Program-made: the position numbers and the translations under genes | DNA from: Sandarakinorhabdus cyanobacteriorum | Lineage (GTDB): Bacteria > Pseudomonadota > Alphaproteobacteria > Sphingomonadales > Sphingomonadaceae | Length of the DNA stretch: 64,000 nt | NCBI RefSeq assembly: GCF_002251755.1 | Contig: NZ_NOXT01000123.1 | Coordinates: 119,280 to 183,279 of the forward strand | Direction of reading: 5' to 3' | In this document: in pieces, positions 16,022 through 26,006 of the stretch | How the letters are laid out: every line of letters begins with the position of its first letter | How positions within the stretch are numbered: the first letter of the stretch is position 1 | Notes under the pieces: generated by a model | What the model saw: only the letters and a program-made list of their open reading frames with translations | What the model was told of the DNA's origin: nothing | Databases searched by the model: none

Positions 16022-17287
16022 GTGCCGACGCCTGCGCCACTGCTGCCGGCCATCGGAACCGCGCTGCGGCGCGGGGTGAAGCGCCTGGCCTTCCGCCACG
16101 AACCGGCGGCCGTGCCTGCGGCTCGCCAGCTGTTCGTCGATGTGTCGGTTATCGTGCAAAAGGATGCGCGCACCGGCATCCAGCGCGTGGTGCGCGCCCT
16201 TCTGGCCCAGCTGATGGCGGGTGCCGGGCCCGATGTGGTGGTCCAGCCTGTGTTTGCCAGCCGCGATCACGGCTATGCCCGTGCCGTGGTGGCCGGCGAT
16301 GGCCGGATCAGCAATGCCAGCGGCCGGCCCGATGTGCTGCAGCCGGTGGTGGCGCGGCGCGGGGACGTGTTCCTGGGCCTGGATCTGGCCGCCCACCTGC
16401 TGCCGCATGCCGAAGCCGATCTGGCGCAGTGGCGGCGCGATGGCGTGACGATCGCGGTTGTCGTCTATGATCTGCTGCCGCTGCTGCAGCCCGATTGGTT
16501 CCCGCCGCGCACGCTGCGCAATTTCCAGCGCTGGCTGGGCGTGCTGGCTCGGCAGGCCGATCACTGCATCTGCATTTCCCGCACCGTGGCTGATGCGCTC
16601 GCCAGCGCCCTGTCCGCCCGCGCGGCGGCACCGCTGCCGCACATCAGCACGGTGCCGCTGGGCGCCGATCTGGCCACCAGCTTCCCCTCGCGCGGGCTGC
16701 CGTACGATGTGGCGACGCTGCGCCAGTGGCTGCACCGACACCGCACCCTGCTGGCGGTGGGCACCATCGAACCGCGCAAGGGCCACCGCCAGTTGTTGGC
16801 GGCGCTGGAGCATCTGTGGCGGGCGCAGCCCGAAAGTGACATCGCCCTGCTGCTGGTGGGCCGCCCGGGCTGGCAGACCGCCGATCTGCAGGCGGAGCTG
16901 CGCCAGCATCCTGAACGGGGGCGGCGGCTGATCTGGATCGACGATGCCAGTGACGAACTGCTGGGCGAACTTTATTGTGCCACCGCCGGGCTGGTGGCGG
17001 CATCGCACGGCGAGGGCTTTGGCCTGCCGCTGATCGAGGCGCTGGCCCAGGGCGCACCGGTGCTGGCGCGCGACCTGCCGGTGTTCCGCGAAGTGGGCGG
17101 TGACCTGTTTGATTATTTCGCCGATGATGCGCCGCAGCCGCTGGCGGCACGGCTGCAGAAGTGGTTGGCCCATCGCCGCCGCCCGGATCCCGGCGCCATT
17201 GCCGCGCTGCCGCGCTGGGCCGACAGCGCTGCCGCCCTGGCCGCCTGCATCGGCGTGCCGCTGTCACGCGCGGGCAGCCCGGCATGA
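16022..17287 (+). CDS. GT4 family glycosyltransferase
   Basis: The 421-residue protein starts at a GTG. It has the N-terminal signature ARTGIQRVVRALL (about residues 50-62), then VVYDLLPLLQPDWFP, the C-terminal EPRKGHRQLLAAL and the EX7E motif HGEGFGLPLIEALAQGAPV (about 324-342). The RTGIQRV opening is shared with the other capsule GT4 genes here, suggesting one duplicated family. Sugar specificity unknown. The stop overlaps the next start by four bases. Confidence 0.85.
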   Translation: MPTPAPLLPAIGTALRRGVKRLAFRHEPAAVPAARQLFVDVSVIVQKDARTGIQRVVRALLAQLMAGAGPDVVVQPVFASRDHGYARAVVAGDGRISNASGRPDVLQPVVARRGDVFLGLDLAAHLLPHAEADLAQWRRDGVTIAVVVYDLLPLLQPDWFPPRTLRNFQRWLGVLARQADHCICISRTVADALASALSARAAAPLPHISTVPLGADLATSFPSRGLPYDVATLRQWLHRHRTLLAVGTIEPRKGHRQLLAALEHLWRAQPESDIALLLVGRPGWQTADLQAELRQHPERGRRLIWIDDASDELLGELYCATAGLVAASHGEGFGLPLIEALAQGAPVLARDLPVFREVGGDLFDYFADDAPQPLAARLQKWLAHRRRPDPGAIAALPRWADSAAALAACIGVPLSRAGSPA

Positions 17288-19326
17288 CCATCCTCAGCCA
17301 CGGCCAGAATTTCGAGGATGTGCGCCTGTGGCGGGCGTTCCGCGATGTCGCCTGCGGTCGCTACCTCGATATCGGCACCCAGGATCCGGTGCAGGATTCG
17401 GTCAGCCTGGCCTTCTACGAACGGGGCTGGCGCGGCGTGCATGTCGAACCCACGCCGGCCTATGCCGCCGCCATGCGGGCGGCGCGCCCCGATGAAACGG
17501 TGATCGAGGCGGCGGTGTCGACCGCGCCCGGGCCGATCCGCCTGTTCGAAATCCCCGAGACCGGGCTTTCGACGGGCATTGCTGCGATTGCCGAACGCCA
17601 TGCCGGCAACGGCTGGACGTGCCGGGAAATCACCGTGCCCACCGTCACCCTGGCCGGGCTGTTCGATCTCATGGGGTCTGATCCCATCCACTGGCTGAAG
17701 ATCGACGTCGAAGGCATGGAAGCCGACGTGCTGGCCAGCTGGGGTGATCATCCTGCTCGCCCGGCGGCACTGGTGATCGAGGCGACCGCGCCGACGACAC
17801 AGGATCCCACGCACCACGATTGGCATGCGCTGGTGACGGATCGAGGCTATATCGACGTGCTGTTCGATGGCCTCAGCCGTTATTTCGTTCACGAAAGCCA
17901 TGCTCACCGCGGCGCCGATCTGGCCCTGGCACCCAACGTGTTTGATGGCTTCCACGTCGGGCCCACCCATTTCACCGCCAAGGCACTGGCACGCCAGCAA
18001 GAGACGGAGCGTGCGGCAGCGCACGGGGCTTGGGCAGCCGAACGTGAGGCCAGTGCGGCCCGTCATCACGCCGAAATGGCCGCGGCCCAGGCCGAAGCGG
18101 AGTCGGCGCGTGCCGATGCAGTTGCGGCGCGTGCCGAAATGGCTGCAGCCCAAGCTGAAGCGGAGTCGGCGCGTGCCGATGCAGTTGCGGCTCACGCCGA
18201 GATGGCTGCAGCCCGGACTGAAGCGGCGCAGCTTGCCGAACGACTGGCCGCCGAAGCCCAGGCGCATGCGGCGGCCATCGCGGTGGTCCAGGCCCGGCTG
18301 GAAGGGCAGGAGCAACTGGCCGCGACCCGGGCACAGGCACTCACGGCCGCGGAAGCAAGCATCGCGGAACTGCAGGACCTCCGCCTGGACCAGTCGCGCG
18401 AAACCGGCCGCCTGGAAGGGCTGCTGGCCGCAACGCAGCAGCAGGCCGCCGCCCTCGCCAGCGAGGTGGCGCGGCTGCAGGACCATATCGCCTGGCGCGA
18501 GCGGCTGCTGCAGCAGGCGGCCGCGCTGCTGGCGGCGATGCCGCGCCCGCTGCCCGGCTGGCGCGCCCACCTGGCAATCAAGGCTCATGCCCGCGCGGTT
18601 GCCGGTCACCAGGGCGCCATCGCGCGCTGGCAGGTAGACAGCCTGGCCGGCACCCCGGCGGGATTGTCGCAGGGGGCGGAATTGACACTCGCCAGCCAAG
18701 GTGTGGCTGATCCACAAGGCATTCACGGGGGCTTTGATACCATGGAAAGCGACGGTCCGATCACGTCGGTGCCCAGGCTGCTGGCGCCGCACGATCGCGA
18801 ATTCATCCGCACCGCCTATCAGTCCGTTCTGGGCCGCGCGCCCGATCCTGATGGAGAGGCGCATTTCCTGGGCCATCTGCGCGCGGGTGTGCACAAGCTG
18901 ACGATTCTGCGCCATCTGCGCCAGTCGGACGAAGGCCGCGCCTTCATCCCCGGCGTGGCCGGGCTAGACCGCGCGATCAGGCGCCATCGCCGCGCCAATC
19001 TGCCGGTGATTGGCGCGCTTTTCCGCCTGTTCACCGGCGCGGAAGGCAATGGCGCCACGCACCGGCAACTGCGCATCCTGGCCAATGATCTGGGCCGGAT
19101 GCGCGGCGAACAGGTCGGTCTGGCCGCCATGGTGCAGCAACTGGCCCAGCGCCCGGTGGTGGTGGCCGAGGCCGCCCCCGCCCCCGCGCCGCCGCCCCCG
19201 CCGGCATGGGCAGTGCAGCCGCCCCGCCTTGATCCCGGGCCGATGCCCGAAACCTTTGACAGCACCGAGCGCCGTCTGCTGTCCAGCCTGCGCCTGTTCG
19301 CCCTCACACGTGGAGCGCCTTCGTGA
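17284..19326 (+). CDS. FkbM methyltransferase / coiled-coil / DUF4214 fusion
   Basis: The 680-residue product has three parts. Residues 1-220 form an FkbM-type SAM methyltransferase (SHGQNFEDVRLWRAF, YLDIGTQDP, HWLKIDVEGMEADVL). Residues 240-405 are an alanine-rich coiled coil that includes 21-residue, three-heptad repeats. Residues 500-555 match DUF4214 (FIRTAYQSVLGRAPDPDGEA ... HLRQSDEGRAF). A proline-rich stretch near 632-641 precedes the tail. FkbM enzymes O-methylate sugars, so it may cap or modify the capsule chain while the coiled coil measures or tethers; the second half is inference. Confidence 0.85.
   Translation: MTILSHGQNFEDVRLWRAFRDVACGRYLDIGTQDPVQDSVSLAFYERGWRGVHVEPTPAYAAAMRAARPDETVIEAAVSTAPGPIRLFEIPETGLSTGIAAIAERHAGNGWTCREITVPTVTLAGLFDLMGSDPIHWLKIDVEGMEADVLASWGDHPARPAALVIEATAPTTQDPTHHDWHALVTDRGYIDVLFDGLSRYFVHESHAHRGADLALAPNVFDGFHVGPTHFTAKALARQQETERAAAHGAWAAEREASAARHHAEMAAAQAEAESARADAVAARAEMAAAQAEAESARADAVAAHAEMAAARTEAAQLAERLAAEAQAHAAAIAVVQARLEGQEQLAATRAQALTAAEASIAELQDLRLDQSRETGRLEGLLAATQQQAAALASEVARLQDHIAWRERLLQQAAALLAAMPRPLPGWRAHLAIKAHARAVAGHQGAIARWQVDSLAGTPAGLSQGAELTLASQGVADPQGIHGGFDTMESDGPITSVPRLLAPHDREFIRTAYQSVLGRAPDPDGEAHFLGHLRAGVHKLTILRHLRQSDEGRAFIPGVAGLDRAIRRHRRANLPVIGALFRLFTGAEGNGATHRQLRILANDLGRMRGEQVGLAAMVQQLAQRPVVVAEAAPAPAPPPPPAWAVQPPRLDPGPMPETFDSTERRLLSSLRLFALTRGAPS
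18070..18240 (+). repeat. 63-bp tandem repeat, 2.7 copies, inside coiled coil
   Basis: Two nearly identical 63-bp units (18070-18132, 18133-18195) and a degenerate third (18196 to about 18240) encode the 21-residue unit AEMAAAQAEAESARADAVAA(R/H). Twenty-one residues equal three heptads, so unit gain or loss keeps the coiled-coil register. Confidence 0.9.
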
Positions 19327-22300
19327 AGCTGCTTTTCGATCTCCAGGCCCTGCAGAACGGCAGCCGCACCCGGGGCATCGGCCGTTATGTCCGCAGCCTG
19401 TTCGATGCGCTCGCCCGCCGCAAGGACATCGAGCTGTACGCCCTGCTCAACAGCGCCTTTGCCGAAACGCTTGACGCCGCTCGCGACCATGCCACCGCCC
19501 GTATCGGCGCTGCACGCGTGCTGGTGTTCCCCGGCCTGGCGTCCACAAGCGAGATTGAGGATGCCAACCTTGCCCGGCGGCAGTTGAGCGAAGCGGCTTA
19601 TGCAGCGTTCCTTGATCAGCTGCCTTTCGATGTCGTGCTCAATGGCTCCATAGTGGAAGGCTTCACCGACGAGTCCATCGCCCGCTACAGCCGCGATCGC
19701 GATTATCTCGCTGCTGCGGTCGTTCACGACCTGATTCCAATGTTCGACCTCGACCATTATCTCGGGTGGCACAAAGCTCGGAAATGGTACTTCGACCGTG
19801 TCTCGGTGGTGGAAGATTGTGACGTCATCCTGACGAATTCGGATTCGTCACTGCGCGAGGTAGCCCAGTTTCTTTCCAACCCGCGTGAAAGCTGCACGAC
19901 GATTTCGGCCGCCTATGACTCGGCGATTTTCAACGCCAACGGGCCGGACGCAACAGGGCTATTGAAACGGCTTGGCATCACCAAACCCTTTGTCATGCAC
20001 ACCAGTGCCGTTGAGCCACGCAAGAATTTTGATGGGCTGACCAGGGCTTTTGCAGCCATGCCTGACGCTGTCAGGTCAGGCCATCAGCTTGTGTTCGTCG
20101 GCAAGGCCAACGAAATTGAACGTGTGGATGAATTGCGCGCCTTGGCGGTTTCGCTTGGCATTCCGTCTGCCGATCTCGTCATGCCGGGGTTTGTTGCCGA
20201 TGATGATCTGGCACGACTCTATCGCAGTGCGCAGCTGTTCGTGTTCCCGACTTTCCATGAAGGATTTGGGCTGCCAGCGCTGGAAGCGATGGCGTGCGGC
20301 TGTGCCACCATTGGTTCGAACCTCACCAGCATCCCCGAAGTCATCGGAAATCCCGAGTATCTGTTTGATCCACACGATTCGCAGTCAATTGCGCAGCTGA
20401 TGGCTGGCCTGTTGACTGATCCGGCCCGCCATGAGGCTGCTGTGCGCCACGCCCGGAGCCAAGCCGCCACATTCAGTTGGGATACGGTGGCCGATCGCGC
20501 CGTGGCGGCGCTCTCGGCCGCCGTTGCCCGCCGCCCGCAGCGCCAACCGGTTGTCCCCAGTGCCCGCAGCATGGCCGGCCGGATCGCCGGAATGATCGAT
20601 CTGGCCAAGTGCCCGCCCGAAGATGTCGAAATGTTGGCGCGCTGCCTTGCCGCCAGCGAAGACGCCCTGACGACGTATGCCGCCGTCGCGATGCCAAAGA
20701 GGGGGAAGACGTGGCGTATCGAAGGCCCGTTCGACAGCACTTACAGTCTGGCGCTGGTCAATCGTGAAACCGCCCGCGCGATGGCCGATTTCGGCTGGAC
20801 GGTGGCACTACACAGCACCGAAGGGCCGGGCGACTTTCCACCTGATACAGCCTTTCTGAAGGACAACCCCGATCTGGCCGCGATGCATCAGCGCGCCACC
20901 AAGGGCAGTCAGAAGCGCAGCTTTGCGGCCAGTCGTCTGCTTTATCCGCCGCGCGTCGCAGACATGGGCGCGCCGATAAACGCACTGCATCATTATGCAT
21001 GGGAGGAATCGGGCTTCCCGCACGCATTGGTGGATGATTTCAACGCCAGCCTGACGATGATGACGACACTTTCGACCCACGTCGAAAAGATCATGATCGA
21101 CAACGGCGTCAGCGTGCCGCTGGTCACCAGCGGTTGTGGTGTCGATCATTGGGACCGCATCGTGCCCGATCCCGGCTACCGCGTCGATGCGCGCGGCTTC
21201 CGCTTCCTGCACGTGTCGTCATGCTTCCCGCGCAAGGGCGTCGATGCCTTGCTCGCCGCCTATGGCCATGCGTTCAGCTTCGATGACGACGTGTCGCTGG
21301 TGATCAAGACGTTCGACAATCCGCACAATGATCTGCGCGAACAGCTGGCGGCGCTGCAGGCGCAGAACCCGCGCTATCCCCATGTCGTGATGATCTTCGG
21401 CGACATCTCCGATGCCCAGCTGAAATCGCTTTATGGCCAGTGCCATGTCATGGTTGGCCCCAGCTTTGCCGAAGGCTATGGCCTGCCGTTTGCCGAAGCC
21501 ATGCTGACCGGCATCCCGGTGATCACCACCAACTGGGGCGGCCAGCTGGATTTCTGCAACGCCGGGAACAGCTGGCTGGTCGATTACCACTTCGAACGGT
21601 CCACGTCTCACCTGGGCGTCTGGTCATCGGCCTGGGCCCGTGTCGACGTGGCGGGCCTGACCCAGGCCATGCGCGACGCGCGTGCCACCAGCCCGGCCCG
21701 GCGCGCGGCGATGGCAGCGCGGGGACGCGAACAATTGCGGGCCCGCCACAAATGGACGGATGTGGCCCGCCGCTTGTCGGCCGCCGCCGCCACCCTGCCG
21801 GCGCGGCCGCAGCGTGATCCACACATCGGCTGGATCAGCACCTGGCACAGCAAGTGCGGCATCGCCACCTATTCCCAGCATCTCATCAAGGAAATTCCTG
21901 GATCAGTTACTGTATATTCGCCAGAAAATGAAGCGAAGTTGCTTGGCGTCGATCATTCAATCCGAATATGGAAACAGTCCAAGTTTGACTCAAATCTATG
22001 GAAAATTCCACTTCATGCGTCGATGTCTCAGGTGGATGTTGTCGTTATACAGTTCAATTTTGCCTTCTTTGATCACGCTGATTTGAGTGAGCTTGTCCGA
22101 GCCTTGAAGGCCATGAACAAGAAGGTCGTGATTGTTTTGCATTCGACGGTTTACCCGTTCAACGATCATAATCCGCAGAATTACCATCTGGAATGGCTGG
22201 TTGCCACTCTGTTGCAATGCGACCGAATTCTCGTGCACGCGATCAAGGATCTGAACCGATTGAAAGACATCGGGCTGGTCGAGAATGTTGCCCTGTTTCC

Positions 22301-22928
22301 GCATGGTGTGCTGCGCCGGCCAGAGCCCCCGCAGGCCCGTTCACCGTCCAGGTGCCCTACCATCGCAACTTATGGCTTTGCATTGCCGCATAAGGGCTTG
22401 CCCGAAATGCTGGAGGCAGTTCGCCTGCTGCACGACCGCGGGCGCCATGTCCGGCTCAAAATGGTCAACGCAGAATATCCAGCCGAGGTTTCAACGGCCT
22501 TGATCGAGCAGCTGAAGACAAAGGTAGGCCAGTTACAGCTGTCTCAACATGTGGAAATGCATAACCGTTTCCTCCCGGACGACGAGAGCATGGCGTTGCT
22601 GACTGACACCGATCTCGTGGTCTTTCCATATCAGAACACGGACGAATCGGCCAGTGGCGCGGTCCGGTATGGAATGGCGGTGGAGCGTCCGGTGGCGGTG
22701 ACCCCGCTGCCGATCTTCGGCGATCTGGATGGCGCCACCTTCCGCCTGCCGGGCACAAGCGCGGCCGATCTGGCCCATGGAATTGCCGCCACGCTGGACG
22801 CGCTTGCCGCTAACACGCCAGATGTGGCCGCCATCGCCGAACGGGCGGCAAGCTGGCGCGATCAGCATGATTACAATGTGGTTGGCCGGCGCCTGTTCAA
22901 CATCTGCAAGGCCCTTGCCAACCGCTAG
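19323..22928 (+). CDS. Three-domain GT4 glycosyltransferase
   Basis: The 1201-residue protein holds three GT-B units. Unit 1 (about 1-395) has RTRGIGRYVRSLFDAL and EX7E HEGFGLPALEAMACG. Unit 2 (about 460-825) has AEGYGLPFAEAMLTGIPV. Unit 3 (about 835-1200) has GWISTWHSKCGIATYSQHL and a divergent donor site (PYQNTDESASGAVRYGMAV), where the first Glu of EX7E is not obvious. Such proteins can add several sugars in sequence, as in O-antigen and capsule polymerising transferases. It starts at GTG overlapping the previous stop. An AT-richer patch covers about 21890-22350. Confidence 0.85.
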   Translation: MKLLFDLQALQNGSRTRGIGRYVRSLFDALARRKDIELYALLNSAFAETLDAARDHATARIGAARVLVFPGLASTSEIEDANLARRQLSEAAYAAFLDQLPFDVVLNGSIVEGFTDESIARYSRDRDYLAAAVVHDLIPMFDLDHYLGWHKARKWYFDRVSVVEDCDVILTNSDSSLREVAQFLSNPRESCTTISAAYDSAIFNANGPDATGLLKRLGITKPFVMHTSAVEPRKNFDGLTRAFAAMPDAVRSGHQLVFVGKANEIERVDELRALAVSLGIPSADLVMPGFVADDDLARLYRSAQLFVFPTFHEGFGLPALEAMACGCATIGSNLTSIPEVIGNPEYLFDPHDSQSIAQLMAGLLTDPARHEAAVRHARSQAATFSWDTVADRAVAALSAAVARRPQRQPVVPSARSMAGRIAGMIDLAKCPPEDVEMLARCLAASEDALTTYAAVAMPKRGKTWRIEGPFDSTYSLALVNRETARAMADFGWTVALHSTEGPGDFPPDTAFLKDNPDLAAMHQRATKGSQKRSFAASRLLYPPRVADMGAPINALHHYAWEESGFPHALVDDFNASLTMMTTLSTHVEKIMIDNGVSVPLVTSGCGVDHWDRIVPDPGYRVDARGFRFLHVSSCFPRKGVDALLAAYGHAFSFDDDVSLVIKTFDNPHNDLREQLAALQAQNPRYPHVVMIFGDISDAQLKSLYGQCHVMVGPSFAEGYGLPFAEAMLTGIPVITTNWGGQLDFCNAGNSWLVDYHFERSTSHLGVWSSAWARVDVAGLTQAMRDARATSPARRAAMAARGREQLRARHKWTDVARRLSAAAATLPARPQRDPHIGWISTWHSKCGIATYSQHLIKEIPGSVTVYSPENEAKLLGVDHSIRIWKQSKFDSNLWKIPLHASMSQVDVVVIQFNFAFFDHADLSELVRALKAMNKKVVIVLHSTVYPFNDHNPQNYHLEWLVATLLQCDRILVHAIKDLNRLKDIGLVENVALFPHGVLRRPEPPQARSPSRCPTIATYGFALPHKGLPEMLEAVRLLHDRGRHVRLKMVNAEYPAEVSTALIEQLKTKVGQLQLSQHVEMHNRFLPDDESMALLTDTDLVVFPYQNTDESASGAVRYGMAVERPVAVTPLPIFGDLDGATFRLPGTSAADLAHGIAATLDALAANTPDVAAIAERAASWRDQHDYNVVGRRLFNICKALANR

Positions 22929-22951
22929 CGCAATCGCCAGTGCAAAGCTAA

Positions 22952-24010
<1,059 letters not shown>

Positions 24011-24013
24011 TCG

Positions 24014-24910
24014 ATGGCACGGGTTCTTGTCACCGGAGCCAATGGCTTCACCGGCGTTCACCTGCTGGAACGGCTGGCGCGCGATGGCCATGAACTGCAT
24101 GGGCTTGCGCACGGCGGTAGCGATGCACATCCACTGCTGACCGCTGCCCACGCCGCCGATCTGCGCGACTTGCCGGCGCTGGCCGATGTGGTGGCACAGG
24201 TGCAACCCGATTGGGTGGTGCACCTCGCCGCTATCGCGTTCGTCGCCCACGGCGATGCGGCCGAACTTTACAGCAGCAACATCCTGGGCACCCGCAACCT
24301 GCTGCAGGCACTCAGCACGGCGCCGCGCCGCCCCGATGCCTTGCTGATCGCCAGCAGCGCCAACGTCTATGGCAACCGCCGCGAAGGCGTGTTGGATGAA
24401 AGCATGACCGCTGAACCGGCCAATGACTATGGCATCACCAAGCTGGCCTGCGAGCAACTGGCGCGTCTGTATGGCGATCGCCTACCGATCATCACGGTGC
24501 GTCCCTTCAACTACACCGGGCGCGGGCAGGGCGAACAGTTCCTGATTCCCAAGATCCTTGCCCATGCTATGGCCCGCCAGCCAGTGATCGAGCTGGGCAA
24601 TATCGACGTGGCGCGCGATTTTTCTGATGTGCGCGCCGTTGTGGATGCCTATGCCCGGCTGCTGGAAACGCCGGCAGCGATCGGCGGGCTGTTCAACGTC
24701 TGCTCTGGCGAAGCCCGCACGCTGGCCGAGGTGATCGCGTTGGTGGATCAGATCTCCGGCCACCACATGGAGGTTCGGGTCAACCCAGCCTTTGTGCGCG
24801 CCGATGAGGTGAAGACGCTCTGCGGCAGCCGGGCGCTTCTTGAATCGGTGATCGGGCCGCTGGCCATGCCGCCGTTGGCCGACACGATTGCGTGGATGCT
24901 TGGTGACTGA
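24014..24910 (+). CDS. rmd: GDP-4-keto-6-deoxy-D-mannose reductase (Rmd-like)
   Basis: The 298-residue extended SDR has TGANGFTGVHLLERL (residues 7-21), SSANVYGN, and YGITKLACEQ (Y-x3-K). Placed directly after gmd, it most likely reduces the 4-keto intermediate to GDP-D-rhamnose. An alternative is a GDP-L-fucose synthase-type or other epimerase, but no WcaG-type epimerase hallmarks were recognised. Confidence 0.82.
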   Translation: MARVLVTGANGFTGVHLLERLARDGHELHGLAHGGSDAHPLLTAAHAADLRDLPALADVVAQVQPDWVVHLAAIAFVAHGDAAELYSSNILGTRNLLQALSTAPRRPDALLIASSANVYGNRREGVLDESMTAEPANDYGITKLACEQLARLYGDRLPIITVRPFNYTGRGQGEQFLIPKILAHAMARQPVIELGNIDVARDFSDVRAVVDAYARLLETPAAIGGLFNVCSGEARTLAEVIALVDQISGHHMEVRVNPAFVRADEVKTLCGSRALLESVIGPLAMPPLADTIAWMLGD

Positions 24911-26006
24911 GCCGCTCAATGTCACGCTGTCGGTTGATGCGCTCAGCCCGCGCCTGACCGGTATTGGCCGTTACTGCCTAGAACTGGTGCGTGGCGTGCC
25001 AATTGTGCCGGGTGTGGGCGACGTTCATTTTGTGCGTGGCGCGCATTGGGTTGATGATCCCGAAGCGTTGCTGACAGACGACTGGGCGTCGCCGAAGCGA
25101 GGCCGCATCGGCCGCTGGCTTGAACGGCGCCGCAACCAGCGCCGTCAGCGCAGGTCAGTGGTCCACGGCCCGAATTTTTTCCTGCCCGACTGGGCCGAGC
25201 GGGGCGTCATTACCGTCCATGATCTGTCCGTGCTGCTCTATCCCGAAACCCATCCCGCCGAACGGGTGCGTGATTTCGAACGCCGTTTCCAGTCCAGCCT
25301 TGATCGGGCGGCGGAGATCATCACCGACAGCGAAGCCGTTCGGGGCGAGATCCTGTCGATGCTTGGGGTGCCGGCTGAGCAGGTTAAGGCGATCCCCTTG
25401 GGCGTGAGCCTCGCGGCCGTTGAAGCGGATCCGCTCGCGTTGCAGCGCTTGGGGCTTTCGCATCGCGGGTTCTGCCTTTGTGTCAGCACATTCGAGCCGC
25501 GAAAGCGGATCGATTGCCTGGTCAGGGCCTATGCCCTGCTGGATCCAGCCTTGCGCAAGGCCGTGCCCCTGGTGCTGGCCGGGGCGAGCGGCTGGCGCAA
25601 TGAAGCACTGAATGGCCTGATCGAAACGGGCGTTGCCCAAGGTTGGGTTAATCGGCTGGATTTCGTGCCGGATGCGCTGCTTGGCGCCCTTTATGCCGGT
25701 GCTCGGCTGTTCGTTTATCCGTCCCGGTATGAAGGGTTCGGCTTGCCACCAATCGAGGCAATGCACCACGGCATTCCGACCATGGTGGGCGATGCGGCGA
25801 CGCTGATCGAGGTAACAAAGGGCGCGGCGCGAGTGGTTGACGCCGATGATGTCGAGGCCTTTACTGACCAGCTGGCCGACGCCCTGGAAGACTCCCTGTG
25901 GCAGGCAGCGGCAGCAGAGGCTGGACGGACCGTGGCCGCATCTTATCGTTGGCAAGACAGTGTGGAGGCTACTGTCGCTGTATATCGCCACGTTGCAGGA
26001 CGCTGA
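24903..26006 (+). CDS. GT4 family glycosyltransferase
   Basis: The 367-residue protein has the N-terminal LTGIGRYCLELVRG, the interdomain TVHDLSVLLYPETHP and STFEPRKRIDCLVRAY, and the EX7E motif YEGFGLPPIEAMHHGIP (about residues 277-293). The GTG at 24903 is the chosen start, giving an 8-nt overlap with rmd; a TTG three bases earlier is possible. Located after the GDP-D-rhamnose genes, it is a candidate rhamnosyltransferase (inference). Confidence 0.83.
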   Translation: MTEPLNVTLSVDALSPRLTGIGRYCLELVRGVPIVPGVGDVHFVRGAHWVDDPEALLTDDWASPKRGRIGRWLERRRNQRRQRRSVVHGPNFFLPDWAERGVITVHDLSVLLYPETHPAERVRDFERRFQSSLDRAAEIITDSEAVRGEILSMLGVPAEQVKAIPLGVSLAAVEADPLALQRLGLSHRGFCLCVSTFEPRKRIDCLVRAYALLDPALRKAVPLVLAGASGWRNEALNGLIETGVAQGWVNRLDFVPDALLGALYAGARLFVYPSRYEGFGLPPIEAMHHGIPTMVGDAATLIEVTKGAARVVDADDVEAFTDQLADALEDSLWQAAAAEAGRTVAASYRWQDSVEATVAVYRHVAGR

